Origin: CAVQJU01 sp963729215
GTDB taxonomy: Bacteria; Acidobacteriota; Vicinamibacteria; Vicinamibacterales; CAVVIG01
Assembly (NCBI GenBank): GCA_963729215.1
Contig: CAVSND010000005.1
Location: 27,288-91,287 of the forward strand
Length of the DNA stretch: 64,000 bases
Direction of reading: 5' to 3'
Part shown: one piece after another, positions 16,403-27,515 of the stretch
Layout of the letters: each line of letters opens with the position of its first letter
How positions within the stretch are numbered: position 1 is the stretch's first letter
Program-made: the position numbers and the translations under genes
Notes under the pieces: model-generated
What the model was told of the DNA's origin: nothing
Database searches by the model: none
What the model saw: only the letters and a program-made list of their open reading frames with translations

Positions 16403-18085
16403 ATGCCCGAACTGTCAAACCAGACTCGACCTTGGCCAATGGCGCGAACCGCGATCCTGGCCGCCGCGCTCGTCGTGCTCGACGCGTCGCTCGCGTTCAA
16501 AAACGTCTGGCCGACACCCGCCATTCGCTGGCAAGGGGCGCTTTCCGTCGAGTTGGCCGTTTGCGTTCTGGCAATGGCGCTGGCCTATCCCCGATTCGGA
16601 TCGCTGTCGCGGCGGACTCTCGCATGGCTCGGCGCGATCTGGGTGACGCTGGTCATCGTTCGCTACGCGGACGTCACGGCGCCTGCCCTCTACGGCCGCC
16701 CGGTCAACCTGTTCTGGGACATGCGGCACGTATCGGCCGTCGCCGCCATGCTCGCGCGGGTCGCGTCGTGGCGGCTCGTTCTGCTCATCATCGCCGCGAC
16801 GATCCTCATCCCCTTCGTCCTGTATCGGGTGATTCGGTGGGCGCTCGGACGCGTCAACGAGGCCATGAGCCGGCGGATCGAACGGCGGGTCCTCGCCGCG
16901 CTGGCTGTCGTGGTGATCGTGCTGTTCGCGGTGGGACGCGTGTACAGCGAGAGCGGCTTCTACGACGATGAGAGTGCGCTCGCGTCGGCGTTTCCGGCGC
17001 CGGTGACGCAGAGCCTTCTGCGACAGACGCGCCTGCTCGTCACCGAGATGACCGGGCGCAGTGGAACCGTTCTCGGCCAGAGTCCGCCGATGGATGTCAG
17101 CCTGGCCAACGTGCAAGGCGCCGACGTCCTGCTGATTTTCATCGAGTCGTACGGCGCGGTGAGCTGGGAACACGCCAACCTTGCCGGACCCAATGCGCAG
17201 GCGCGCACGAACTTCGAGAACGACATCCGCGAAACCGGACGCGATGTCGTGTCGGCCTTCGTCGAGTCGCCGACGTTTGGAGGCAACTCGTGGCTCGCGC
17301 ATATCAGCCTTCTGACGGGCCTCGAGATTCGCGACGAGGATGCCAACGTCTTGTTGATGAGACAGAAGCGCGAGACGCTGATTTCGACGTTCGCGCGGCG
17401 CGGCTACCGCACACTGGCGATGATGCCGGGGTTGCAGCAAAGCTGGCCCGAAGGCATCTTTTACGGGTTCAATGCCATCTACGACGGCGAGCGCCTCGAT
17501 TACAAGGGGCCGCCGTTTGGCTGGTGGACGATCCCCGATCAATTCGTCGCCGCGCGCCTGGATGCCGCGGAGATCGAGTCGCGATCGCGCGCGCCCCTGT
17601 TCGTGTTCTTCCCCACCACAGGCACCCATACGCCCTTCACGCCGACGGCGCCCTATCAGCCCGACTGGGCGCGGATGCTGACGCCGCACCCGTACGAACA
17701 GGACGAGCTTCTGCACGCGTGGTCGCAACAGCCGGACTGGATGAACCTCGGGCCAAGCTACGCGCGGGCGCTGGCGGCGACCTACAGGTGGATCGGGGGC
17801 CTGCTCCGCAAGCGCGCCGATCGCGACCTCGTCCTGATTCTGATCGGCGACCACCAGCCGCCGGCGCTCGTCAGCGGCGAAGGCGCCACCTGGGACGTGC
17901 CGGTTCACGTGATCGCGAACCGCACGACCCGTCTCGCGGTGCTCGACGCGTTGCGATCGCGCGGATTCCGGAGCGGGCTGACTCCGCAACGTCCGAAGCT
18001 ATCGCGCATGCACGAGCTGGTACCCGATACTGCTCGACGCCTTCAGCGGCGCCGATCGACCATAGGCAGTTCTCGAAACGTGTAG
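16403..18085 (+). CDS. Membrane sulfatase-fold (LTA-synthase-like) hydrolase/transferase
   Basis: Start ATG 16403 with AGGAAG close upstream; 560 residues. Five hydrophobic helices fill the first 170 residues, then an alkaline-phosphatase-superfamily domain faces the periplasm. Metal-site pieces are visible: IFIESYGAVSW, TFGGNSWLAHISLLTG (nucleophile region), FFPTTGTHTPF and LIGDHQPP. The C/S-x-P-x-R motif of formylglycine sulfatases is absent, so a phospho-alcohol transferase or phosphodiesterase of the LTA synthase/EptA type is more likely. The final residues read through in the wrong frame: dropping one G near 18025 gives the better end VPILLDAFSGADRP. It starts 28 bases from ribA, divergent. 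Confidence 0.85.
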   Translation: MPELSNQTRPWPMARTAILAAALVVLDASLAFKNVWPTPAIRWQGALSVELAVCVLAMALAYPRFGSLSRRTLAWLGAIWVTLVIVRYADVTAPALYGRPVNLFWDMRHVSAVAAMLARVASWRLVLLIIAATILIPFVLYRVIRWALGRVNEAMSRRIERRVLAALAVVVIVLFAVGRVYSESGFYDDESALASAFPAPVTQSLLRQTRLLVTEMTGRSGTVLGQSPPMDVSLANVQGADVLLIFIESYGAVSWEHANLAGPNAQARTNFENDIRETGRDVVSAFVESPTFGGNSWLAHISLLTGLEIRDEDANVLLMRQKRETLISTFARRGYRTLAMMPGLQQSWPEGIFYGFNAIYDGERLDYKGPPFGWWTIPDQFVAARLDAAEIESRSRAPLFVFFPTTGTHTPFTPTAPYQPDWARMLTPHPYEQDELLHAWSQQPDWMNLGPSYARALAATYRWIGGLLRKRADRDLVLILIGDHQPPALVSGEGATWDVPVHVIANRTTRLAVLDALRSRGFRSGLTPQRPKLSRMHELVPDTARRLQRRRSTIGSSRNV

Positions 18086-18096
18086 TGCAGGCCGCA

Positions 18097-19104
18097 CTAC
18101 TTTTGCTTCACTGAGGGCCGTTCGGCGTCGCGGGCGGCTTCCAGCATGTGCTGCACGGCATAGTTCCCCTCGTGGCACGCGACTTCGAATACCCGTTCAC
18201 TGCTGTTCGCCGTCAGCGGCACCATGAACGTCCACGTCCTCGTCCACGTCGCCGGATCGTCGACGGTCACGGCCCATTCGATCCGGTCCGGCGCCGTCCG
18301 CGTGAACCGCTCGACGAGGCGCAGTGACGCGGCCTCGGCGTTGCGGTACGTGCTTCGCTCCCTGAAATTGCGGGTTTCCACGACGAGTGTGTCCCGGTCC
18401 CAGTGACCTCGCGCATCGCCCATATCGAGTCGGATCGCGGAACCAATGTGCGGCGCGGGGTCCAACGGAATCACGCGGGTCTCGTGAATCAACTCGTAGC
18501 GAATCGCGACGAACCCCGGCGCCTGGATGATCTGATAGGAATTTCCCTGCACGTGCGGCACCATCGAGCCAGGCAGCCCTCTGGTGATGCACCGATCGTA
18601 GAGGCTGAAATCCTCCGGGCCGTCGAACGGCCCTCCGGCAACGCTTCCTGTGACAGGCCAGCGTTCGTTGACGGCGTAGATGCTCGCGTCGGCGGGCGTG
18701 GCGCGCGCCTCGGCGTCAGGCCTGAGCGCCGGAATCCTGCCGTCGGGCGGATCGACGACGAGCCACGGGCGGCTCCCCCTTGCCAGCTCGAACACGTCAC
18801 GAAACGGCATAAACGCCTGAGGCCCGTCCGGCCTGTAAACCGCCTGTGCCTGACGCTGCTTGACGATTTCGGCCAACTCCGCAACCGCTACATCTTCAAT
18901 GCGCCGGCCTTCGAATTCTTTGGGCCGCTCGAACGGCGTGTTCAACTCGTACTTGTTCGTGTAGGTGCCTTGCAGGTCGGGATCGCCCCACGGCGTTCGC
19001 GGCTGCACGAAGTGGTGGGAAGCCGTCGCCTTGGTTGTTTGCGCGTCAGCGCCTGTTGTCCAGACGCCCAGGACAAGAAGGAAGGTTGCGAGCTTACGCG
19101 ACAT
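18097..19104 (-). CDS. Secreted protein of unknown function (PWGDPDLQG type)
   Basis: 335 residues with a Sec signal peptide (MSRKLATFLLVLGVWTTGADAQ) and the opening motif PRTPWGDPDLQGTYTNKYELNTPFERP. That motif marks a large uncharacterised family expanded in Acidobacteriota and other soil bacteria. Later segments include YDRCITRGLPGSMVP, NSYQIIQAPGFVAIRYELIHETRVIPLD and DTLVVETRNFRERS. No catalytic motif is recognised. It is convergent with the sulfatase-fold gene, with 11 bases between stops. Confidence 0.85.
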   Translation of the reverse strand: MSRKLATFLLVLGVWTTGADAQTTKATASHHFVQPRTPWGDPDLQGTYTNKYELNTPFERPKEFEGRRIEDVAVAELAEIVKQRQAQAVYRPDGPQAFMPFRDVFELARGSRPWLVVDPPDGRIPALRPDAEARATPADASIYAVNERWPVTGSVAGGPFDGPEDFSLYDRCITRGLPGSMVPHVQGNSYQIIQAPGFVAIRYELIHETRVIPLDPAPHIGSAIRLDMGDARGHWDRDTLVVETRNFRERSTYRNAEAASLRLVERFTRTAPDRIEWAVTVDDPATWTRTWTFMVPLTANSSERVFEVACHEGNYAVQHMLEAARDAERPSVKQK

Positions 19105-19253
19105 GTATCAATCCTCGCGTCGAAGCGTATTTCCACTTCACGGGTCTCAACTGCTGCCGGCGAGTCTAGCACCCCACCCAGCCGCTCTGAGCCGGTTTTC
19201 CTCTCCTTTTCGCATCACTCGCCGAGGAGCGTGGACGATGAAAGACCATCTGC

Positions 19254-19766
19254 TTGGAATTTCGTACTCGATGCGGAATCACATTGTTTGCACCCAGGAT
19301 CGCCGTCGGCCAGGAACTCACGACGCGCTACGTGTTTGCGGGCCCGATCGTCAACGCAGACAGCCAGCCGCCTGTTATCTGGGGCGGCGGAGGCGGAGTC
19401 GAGCGGTTGGCCGCAAGAAATACCTATGTCGGTGGGGAAGTCGAAGGCGTGTTCGTTCCAGCGTACACGGCTCCTGGGTGCTGTGTTTCGGGACGGTCCC
19501 AGGTAGGCTTTCTCTTCTCACTAAACGGGACGTACTATCTGGCGAGATCGACGAACGGGCCGAAATGGGAACCATTCGTCACCGGCGGGATAGGTGCCAT
19601 TGCCGCTGGCGCGTCTCAGGGCATCGAGTTCGCCGCCCCCGTCTACGATTTCGGCGGCGGTATCGACCGGTGGCTCACACCCCACAGGAGCGTTCGGTTC
19701 GAAATACAGGAAAAAATACTCGGCTTCCCGATGCTCGCCTTCCGCGTCGGAGTCGTCTTCCGCTGA
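19254..19766 (+). CDS. Outer-membrane beta-barrel-like protein, N-terminus uncertain
   Basis: About 170 residues with alternating hydrophobic strands and Gly/Tyr turns (YVGGEVEGVFVP, QVGFLFSLNGTYYLAR, PVYDFGGGIDRW, VRFEIQEKILGF), ending with Phe-Arg as many barrels end in aromatic residues. This frame starts at TTG 19254 and lacks a signal peptide. ATG 19238 in another frame (MKDHLLGISYSM...) suggests a frameshift near the start. It resembles small OmpA/OmpW-like barrels only in general pattern. Confidence 0.6.
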   Translation: MEFRTRCGITLFAPRIAVGQELTTRYVFAGPIVNADSQPPVIWGGGGGVERLAARNTYVGGEVEGVFVPAYTAPGCCVSGRSQVGFLFSLNGTYYLARSTNGPKWEPFVTGGIGAIAAGASQGIEFAAPVYDFGGGIDRWLTPHRSVRFEIQEKILGFPMLAFRVGVVFR

Positions 19767-19774
19767 CACAGAAA

Positions 19775-19796
19775 GGGCCGGGCGTGAGCCCGGCCC
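19775..19796. terminator. Rho-independent-type hairpin between convergent genes
   Basis: GGGCCGGGC (19775-19783), loop GTGA and GCCCGGCCC (19788-19796) form a 9-bp perfect stem nine bases after the barrel gene stop. It is flanked by A residues on the left and by TT and then a mixed T-rich stretch on the right. It can serve both the barrel gene and the opposing nrdJ. Confidence 0.6.
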
Positions 19797-19817
19797 CTTC
19801 AGCGTGTCGTTGTCTTT

Positions 19818-19850
19818 CTCCCTAACCTCTAACCTCTAACCTCTGACCCC

Positions 19851-19852
<2 letters not shown>
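19818..19852. repeat. CTAACCTCT word repeat
   Basis: Three exact and one degenerate copies of CTAACCTCT (final unit CTGACC) lead directly into the nrdJ stop codon at 19853-19851. With the hairpin at 19775 it fills the convergent gap. Confidence 0.7.
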
Positions 19853-22705
<2,853 letters not shown>

Positions 22706-22870
22706 GAGCCCTCCGATAACGACGACGACCGCATCCCGCCCCGGAAGCGACGTCTGGAACTGAGTGGAAATACCGTGCGGGAGATGTAATCTCGAGGCTC
22801 TTTTCAGCCCCGGCATCCACGAAAAAGCTGGGAGCTTCTTCGCTGATCGCCTTGTCCGCTACGGCGGATC

Positions 22871-22899
22871 AATATGCGCCCAGTTCACGGGTTTGTCAA
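22871..22899 (-). promoter_or_regulatory. nrdJ promoter
   Basis: On the minus strand TTGACA (22899-22894) and CATATT (22876-22871) are 17 bp apart, giving initiation near 22864 and a leader of about 160 nt. The leader has no B12-box or other recognisable cobalamin riboswitch element. Confidence 0.55.
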
Positions 22900-22907
22900 C
22901 TGCGATC

Positions 22908-22922
22908 TACAACATATTGTGG
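22908..22922. promoter_or_regulatory. NrdR-box-like palindrome upstream of nrdJ
   Basis: TACAACATATTGTGG resembles the NrdR consensus (ACAC-A/T-ATAT-A/T-GTGT) and sits just upstream of the -35 element. NrdR boxes usually come in pairs about three turns apart; no good second copy was seen. No nrdR gene is in the window. Confidence 0.45.
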
Positions 22923-22946
22923 CTCTCTTTTAGGGCGAACGCAAGA

Positions 22947-22975
22947 TGTGGACAAATGTGTATGGCTGTGGAAAA
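22947..22975. promoter_or_regulatory. Two DnaA-box-like 9-mers upstream of nrdJ
   Basis: TGTGGAAAA (22967-22975) is the complement of TTTTCCACA, which fits TTWTNCACA exactly; TGTGGACAA (22947-22955), same orientation and 20 bp away, differs at one position. DnaA boxes regulate nrd genes in some bacteria. Two 9-mers can occur by chance, and no origin features (AT-rich region, dnaA, dnaN) are present. Confidence 0.3.
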
Positions 22976-22989
22976 GCCGTGGCTCGGCG

Positions 22990-23117
22990 GCGTCTCGGGG
23001 CTCGTTTCTCGTAGCTCGCGGCCGGGCTGGGCTACGCTGGGGCCCACATGACTGACTCGGGTAACGAGCCACCAGCTACGGACCTCGAGCCACGAGCGAC
23101 GAGCCACGAGCCGCGTC
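22990..23117. repeat. GTGGCTCGT word repeat with inverted arms around the CPBP start
   Basis: The left arm (about 22977-23015) reads GGCTCGTTTCTCGTAGCTCG and the right arm (about 23062-23117) reads the complement, with GAGCCACGAG units. ATG 23048 lies in the loop, so residues 7-24 of the CPBP protein (EPPATDLEPRATSHEPRP) are repeat-encoded. Confidence 0.75.
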
Positions 23118-23822
23118 CCCTCGCCGAGCGTGCCGTGGCCCTGCTCGAGGTCATCCTGTGCTCCGACTACCCGACCCAGTTCGCGCTGGCCGCCACGCTG
23201 AACGCGGCCGGCTACTCGCCGATCGTCAACGGCCAGCTGTCGCTGCGGTATGTCGTCACGCTATCGCTGGTCGATTCGGTATTGCTCGTCGGCCTGATCG
23301 TCCTGTTCCTGCGGTCGCACGGCGAACGCGTGCGCGACGTGCTGCTGGGACCGCGTCCCGTCGGCCGGCGAAGTTCTGCTGGGCGTGCAGCTGACGTTTG
23401 CCGCCCTCGTGTTCGGCATCGCCGTGCTGACCGCGGTGCAGGCACTGTTCCCCCGACTGCACAACGTCGTGCACAACCCGCTTCAGGATCTGATCCGCGG
23501 GCCTCGCAACGCCGGGATCTTCGCGATCGTCGTGGTGGTGGCCGGCGGGGTGCGCGAAGAAATCCAGCGGGCCTTCGTGCTGCACCGGTTCAAGGTCTGG
23601 CTGGGCGGGGGAACGGTCGGAATCATCGTCGGCAGCATCGCGTTCGGAGCCGGGCATCTCGTCCAGGGCTACGATGCAGCCATCGCCACCGGGTTGCTGG
23701 GCGTCTTCTGGGGAATCATGTATCTGCGGCGCGGATCCGTCATCGCGCCGATGGTCAGCCATTCCGGATTCAACTTGATCGAGCTGGTGCAGTATCTCGC
23801 CTTCGCGGGCCGGCGAATCTAG
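23048..23822 (+). CDS. CPBP intramembrane metalloprotease (frameshifted)
   Basis: Two frames join near 23370 (one extra base) into about 257 residues. The CPBP (Abi) motifs are visible in the second part: EE-x3-R as REEIQRAFVLHRF, the His in IAFGAGHLVQGYD, and SHSGFNLIEL. Six or more hydrophobic segments place it in the inner membrane; relatives are Rce1-like proteases. The N-terminal 24 residues derive from the GTGGCTCGT repeat, and the true start could be later, before LAERAVALLEVILCSDYPTQ. It is divergent from nrdJ and convergent with the SurA-like gene. Confidence 0.82.
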
Positions 23823-23921
23823 TCATCTAGTCATTCGGTCATCTGGTCATCGTTTGGAAATTGGCAAATGTCCAATTGACAACGATGACCAGATGACTAG
23901 ATGACCAAATGACCAGATTGG
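23820..23921. repeat. GATGACCA word-repeat hairpin, copy 2
   Basis: The element begins in the CPBP stop codon and ends one base before the stop of the opposing gene. The left arm (23820-23853) has TCATCTAG/TCATTCGG/TCATCTGG units, the right arm (23881-23918) the complementary GATGACCA units, and the loop contains AATTGG/CCAATT. The common core AACGATGACCAGATGACTA is shared with copy 1 at 9525, while outer units vary. Confidence 0.85.
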
Positions 23922-24449
23922 TTATCTCGCCGTGGCGTAGAGGTCGACGACATCGCCGCGCTGGCGCAGGCCGGCCACCCATTCGTCGATCAGCATCTGC
24001 CGGCGGGCGTCTTCCGATCCGGCAAATCGCTGCGCGATGTAGGCGCGGATGCGAAGGTTCTCGCGCAGCGTCACGCGCAGCTGCGCGTCGGTGAGGCCCG
24101 AGCGTTGCAGCACGGCGTCGAATGCCGCCGCGGACGGAAAACGTCCGCGTACGCCCGCCAACTCCCGCTCAACGGCATCGTCGTTGGGCTCGGGCGGTGC
24201 GTAGCGAGTGGCTTCGACCAGCTCGAGCCCGCGGTTGATGAGCTTGGCAAGCGCCGCGCCGACCCGATCCGTGGCGCCATCATCCGACACCAGTCCCAAA
24301 TCGAGCGCCGCCATCACGTCGCTCAACATGATCACCTGGCCACCGGCGACTGCGAGCACGCGATCGATTGTCTCGCCGCGGGCCACCGCGCCCCCGAGCG
24401 CGACGACAACCAGCACTGCGCTCAACAAGAAGTTGCGACGCTTGTTCAT
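23922..24449 (-). CDS. SurA N-terminal-like periplasmic chaperone
   Basis: 175 residues with a Sec signal peptide (MNKRRNFLLSAVLVVVALGGAVARG) followed by IDRVLAVAGGQVIMLSDVMAALDLGL, the SurA_N opening, and a helical domain. No rotamase (PPIase) domain follows, so it is a chaperone-only short form. It is the last gene of the minus-strand run tamB-Omp85-SurA-like, which fits a role in carrying outer-membrane proteins to the assembly machine. Confidence 0.85.
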   Translation of the reverse strand: MNKRRNFLLSAVLVVVALGGAVARGETIDRVLAVAGGQVIMLSDVMAALDLGLVSDDGATDRVGAALAKLINRGLELVEATRYAPPEPNDDAVERELAGVRGRFPSAAAFDAVLQRSGLTDAQLRVTLRENLRIRAYIAQRFAGSEDARRQMLIDEWVAGLRQRGDVVDLYATAR

Positions 24450-24526
24450 CTCGTCCGTTCCGCGTTCTGCATTCTACGTTCTACGTTCTGCGTTTTCCGT
24501 TCCGGCTGCGTCCTTCAGCAGCCGGC
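24450..24526. repeat. ACGTTCT word repeat and CCGGCTGC palindrome
   Basis: About seven CGTTCTG/ACGTTCT/CGTTTTCCGTT units (24459-24503) are followed by the inverted pair CCGGCTGC/GCAGCCGG. The tract fills the gap between the Omp85 stop and the SurA-like start on the same strand. Confidence 0.75.
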
Positions 24527-27494
24527 TTAGAAGGCCTGCCCGAACGTGACAAACCACGCGGTCAAGTTTTCATCGGGCCGCGGTTTGACCTTGAACCCGA
24601 GGTCGACGCGAATCGGACCGATAGGCGACTTGTATCGAACGCCGAAGCCGATCGCCGTCCGCATCTGGGTCAGATCGAAAGTGCTGACGCGCTGGAACAC
24701 CTGTCCGCTGTCGACGAACTCGGCGATCTGCAGGCCGCCTCGAACGGGAACGCGCAGTTCGCCGTTTACGATGAGAACGGCGTTTCCGCCGAGGGCGAAA
24801 CCGTTCGAGTCGAGTGTATCGATGCTCGGCGTCCGCGGCGGATCGTACCGGACGCCGACGGCATCCAGCGCGAAGCCGCGGATGGTCGTGTCGCCGCCGG
24901 CGTAGAAGCGCGAGCTCGCATCCAGGTCGTCGATAATCACGGGCTTGCCGTTCTCGTCCTCCGCCACGCGCGGAAACCCCGACGCCAGCCCCAGCCGGAC
25001 GCTGCCGGCGAAGACGATCCCGCGGGACTTCTGGATGGTGCGGAACATCTGCGCGGTGAACCGCGATTTCACGAATCCCACCTCGGACCCGATGGCCCTC
25101 GCCGCGACCTGGCCATCAGCGCTGAGGAAATGGCCCGACGTGGCGTCTGACGGATCGTTCCGGGTGTCGTGGGCGATCGAACCAAGGAACGACGAGAGCC
25201 GGACTTGTGGAAACGCGCGGTCGATGGCCGGCTGCTGGTCGGGAGGGACCGTGTTGTTGAACACCTCGGTGTGCTGAATCTGATAGCTGCCGGTCACGGT
25301 CACCTTCGGCGAAAGCCGTCGAGCAAGCACCGCGTTGGCGGCTCGCCGCCGGAAATCGAAGCTCGACCGGATCTGCTGCTCGAACGTGACGTCGAGAAAC
25401 GCATCGGCTCGCGTATCGAAAAGCCGTGGCTCCTTATAGGTGCCGCCGACGCGATACTGGGGGATGCTCGTATCCGTGTCGGCCGTGGGCTCGCCGGAGA
25501 CACGCAACGGGAGGCTGCCGCTGGCAAACAGGGTGGCCGATCGGTTCTTTCCAAACAGATTGCGCCTGGACAGCTCGATCGACGCCCGCGGCGCGAACTC
25601 GAACCGTTCGCCCGCCTGACCGTTGACTTCCTGCACGACCTTGCGGCCACCTTCGAGGCCGCCGCCGTACGCGACCGTCGTCATCGCCGCTTCTTCAACC
25701 GAGACCAGCAGATCGCGGCGGCGCTCGTCGCCGTGCCCGACCTCGGTGACACTGACGCGTCTGAATAACCCAAGCGCGGAGAGCCGCCGCTGGCTGTCGA
25801 ACATCGCCTCGCGCCCGAGCGGATCACCGGCATGCAGGCGCAGTTCAGCCTCGATGGTCTCCAGGCTCGTTCGCGCGTTGCCGACGATGATGACGTGATC
25901 GACGGTGACCTGGGGCCCTTCGCGCACCGTCGAACTGCAGGTCGGCACGGGTGCCATCCCTGCTGACGGCGGGCTTGACGTCCACGTTGACTGTCTCGAA
26001 ACCGAGATTCAGATAGCGCAGCACGACCGCGTCCTTATCGGCGGCAAGCTGGGCGGGAACAAACGGCTGGCCTGTCTTCAGCGTCACCAGGCCGCGCATC
26101 GCGGTCTCGTCGACCGCCTTGTTTCCGGCAAACGTAATCGTGCCGACCAGCGTCTGGACTCCCTCGCGAACGATGATCCGGACGATCAAGGGAATGGGGG
26201 CCCCGGGCGCCGCAGCCTGGGGCTCGACACCGGAATCGGCCTTGGCGCCGACGAACCCTGCGCGCCGGTACGCGTCCTCGATGGTCGCGACATCCGCGTC
26301 GAGGCCGGCGGCGGAGTACGGCATGCCTTCACGAAGCCGGAGGGCCGGCGCGAACGTCGCCACCGGCAGCGCGTTGTTGCCCGAGATGTCCACGCGCGCG
26401 ACACGAAAGGCCGGTCCTCTCGTGACGTTGAACGTGATCACCAGCTCGCCGTTCACGTCCATCCGCGTATGTGGCGCCGCGGCGTCGCGGTATCCCTGCG
26501 CGCGGAGGAAGTCCGCGATACGGTTTGTCGAATCCTCGAGCAGGTCCTCGCCAACCGACGCCTCGCGCTCCACCGGAACGAACTCCTCGCGTCTGCTCTC
26601 GGGCAGGGGATCGCCCGTAAAGACGATGCGCACGTGCGGCCCGCGATCGACCGCCACGGTCAGGTTCGCCACGCGATCGTTGTCGGCGAGGCTGACGGCC
26701 GGCGTGACCTTCGCCTCGTAGTATCCGCGGCTGCGGACGCCCGAGAGGTACTTTTCGATGCGCGCGTTCAGCGCCTCGGATTCGTAAGGCGCGCCTGTCG
26801 CCAGCCCCAGCTGCCGGAGCAGCTCGGGCGCCGGCACCTCCGGCGTTCCCGTCACGTTGAGTGTGCCCAGCAGCGTGCGCGGACCCGGGTCGATGGTGAA
26901 CACGAGCACGGTGGTATGAGGCGAATGCGAAACCTGGGCACTCGGCGTCACGGTCGCGTTCAGGTAGCCGCGCTCGCGCATCGCATCCTTCACGGCGAGC
27001 GCCAGTTCGGCGGCGCGGCCCAGGCGCAATGACGAGCCGCCGCGCTCGGCCACGGCACGGCGCAGCCGGTCCTCGTCCACGCCAGGAGCGGCGGAGCTAA
27101 AGGCGAACGCGGCTCGCGACACCGGGTGGACGGGGCTGAGATTGTACCGGACGGCCACGCCATTGGCGGAGACACTCGCGTCCACGCGCACGTCCTCGAA
27201 CCGGCCGAGGCTGTACAGGTGGACGAGGCTCTCGCGCACGTCTCTCATCGACAGCGGCTGGCCCACGCGTGTCTCCACGAGATCCGACAACGACGGGTCC
27301 GCGGTGTCGCGCCCTTCGACGACGAACTGGACCGCGGCGATGGGCTTGCCGAGATAGTCGGAAACGGCCGCTCGTGCGAGCGAGGCCACGGCCAGCACAA
27401 GCATGCAGCCGAGTCCCAATGCGTAGAGACCTCGTCTGACAAGGGCCGCGTCGCGTCCGGGGGCGTTTATCAACTGGTCGTGTGCTTCGGACAC
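24527..27494 (-). CDS. Omp85-family outer-membrane assembly protein, TamA/BamA-like (frameshifted)
   Basis: Two frames join near 25920-25945 after removing one base, giving about 988 residues. After an N-terminal membrane/signal segment (GLYALGLGCMLVLAVASLARA) come several POTRA domains (for example AAVQFVVEGRDTADPSLSDLV, LGTLNVTGTPEVPAPELLRQLG, VGTITFAGNKAVDETAMRGLV, VDHVIIVGNARTSLETIE). The C-terminal part is a Bac_surface_Ag barrel with FYAGGDTTIRGFALDAVG and GFGVRYKSPIGPIRVDLGF, ending in Phe. It lies 21 bp downstream of tamB, favouring a TamA role, but the number of POTRA repeats is more than the three of classical TamA. Confidence 0.9.
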
Positions 27495-27515
27495 GGAGTT
27501 GGGAGGGACATACCG

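Noticed and set aside
16403..18085. Formylglycine-type sulfatase as substrate of the local anSME-like enzyme
   Set aside because: The C/S-x-P-x-R modification site is missing; the metal-site motifs fit LTA-synthase-like enzymes.
22706..22864. Cobalamin riboswitch in the nrdJ leader
   Set aside because: Considered because nrdJ needs B12, but no B12-box-like motif or suitable set of stems was visible in the 160-nt leader.
22947..22975. Replication origin
   Set aside because: Only two DnaA-like boxes, no AT-rich unwinding region and no dnaA, dnaN or parAB genes nearby.
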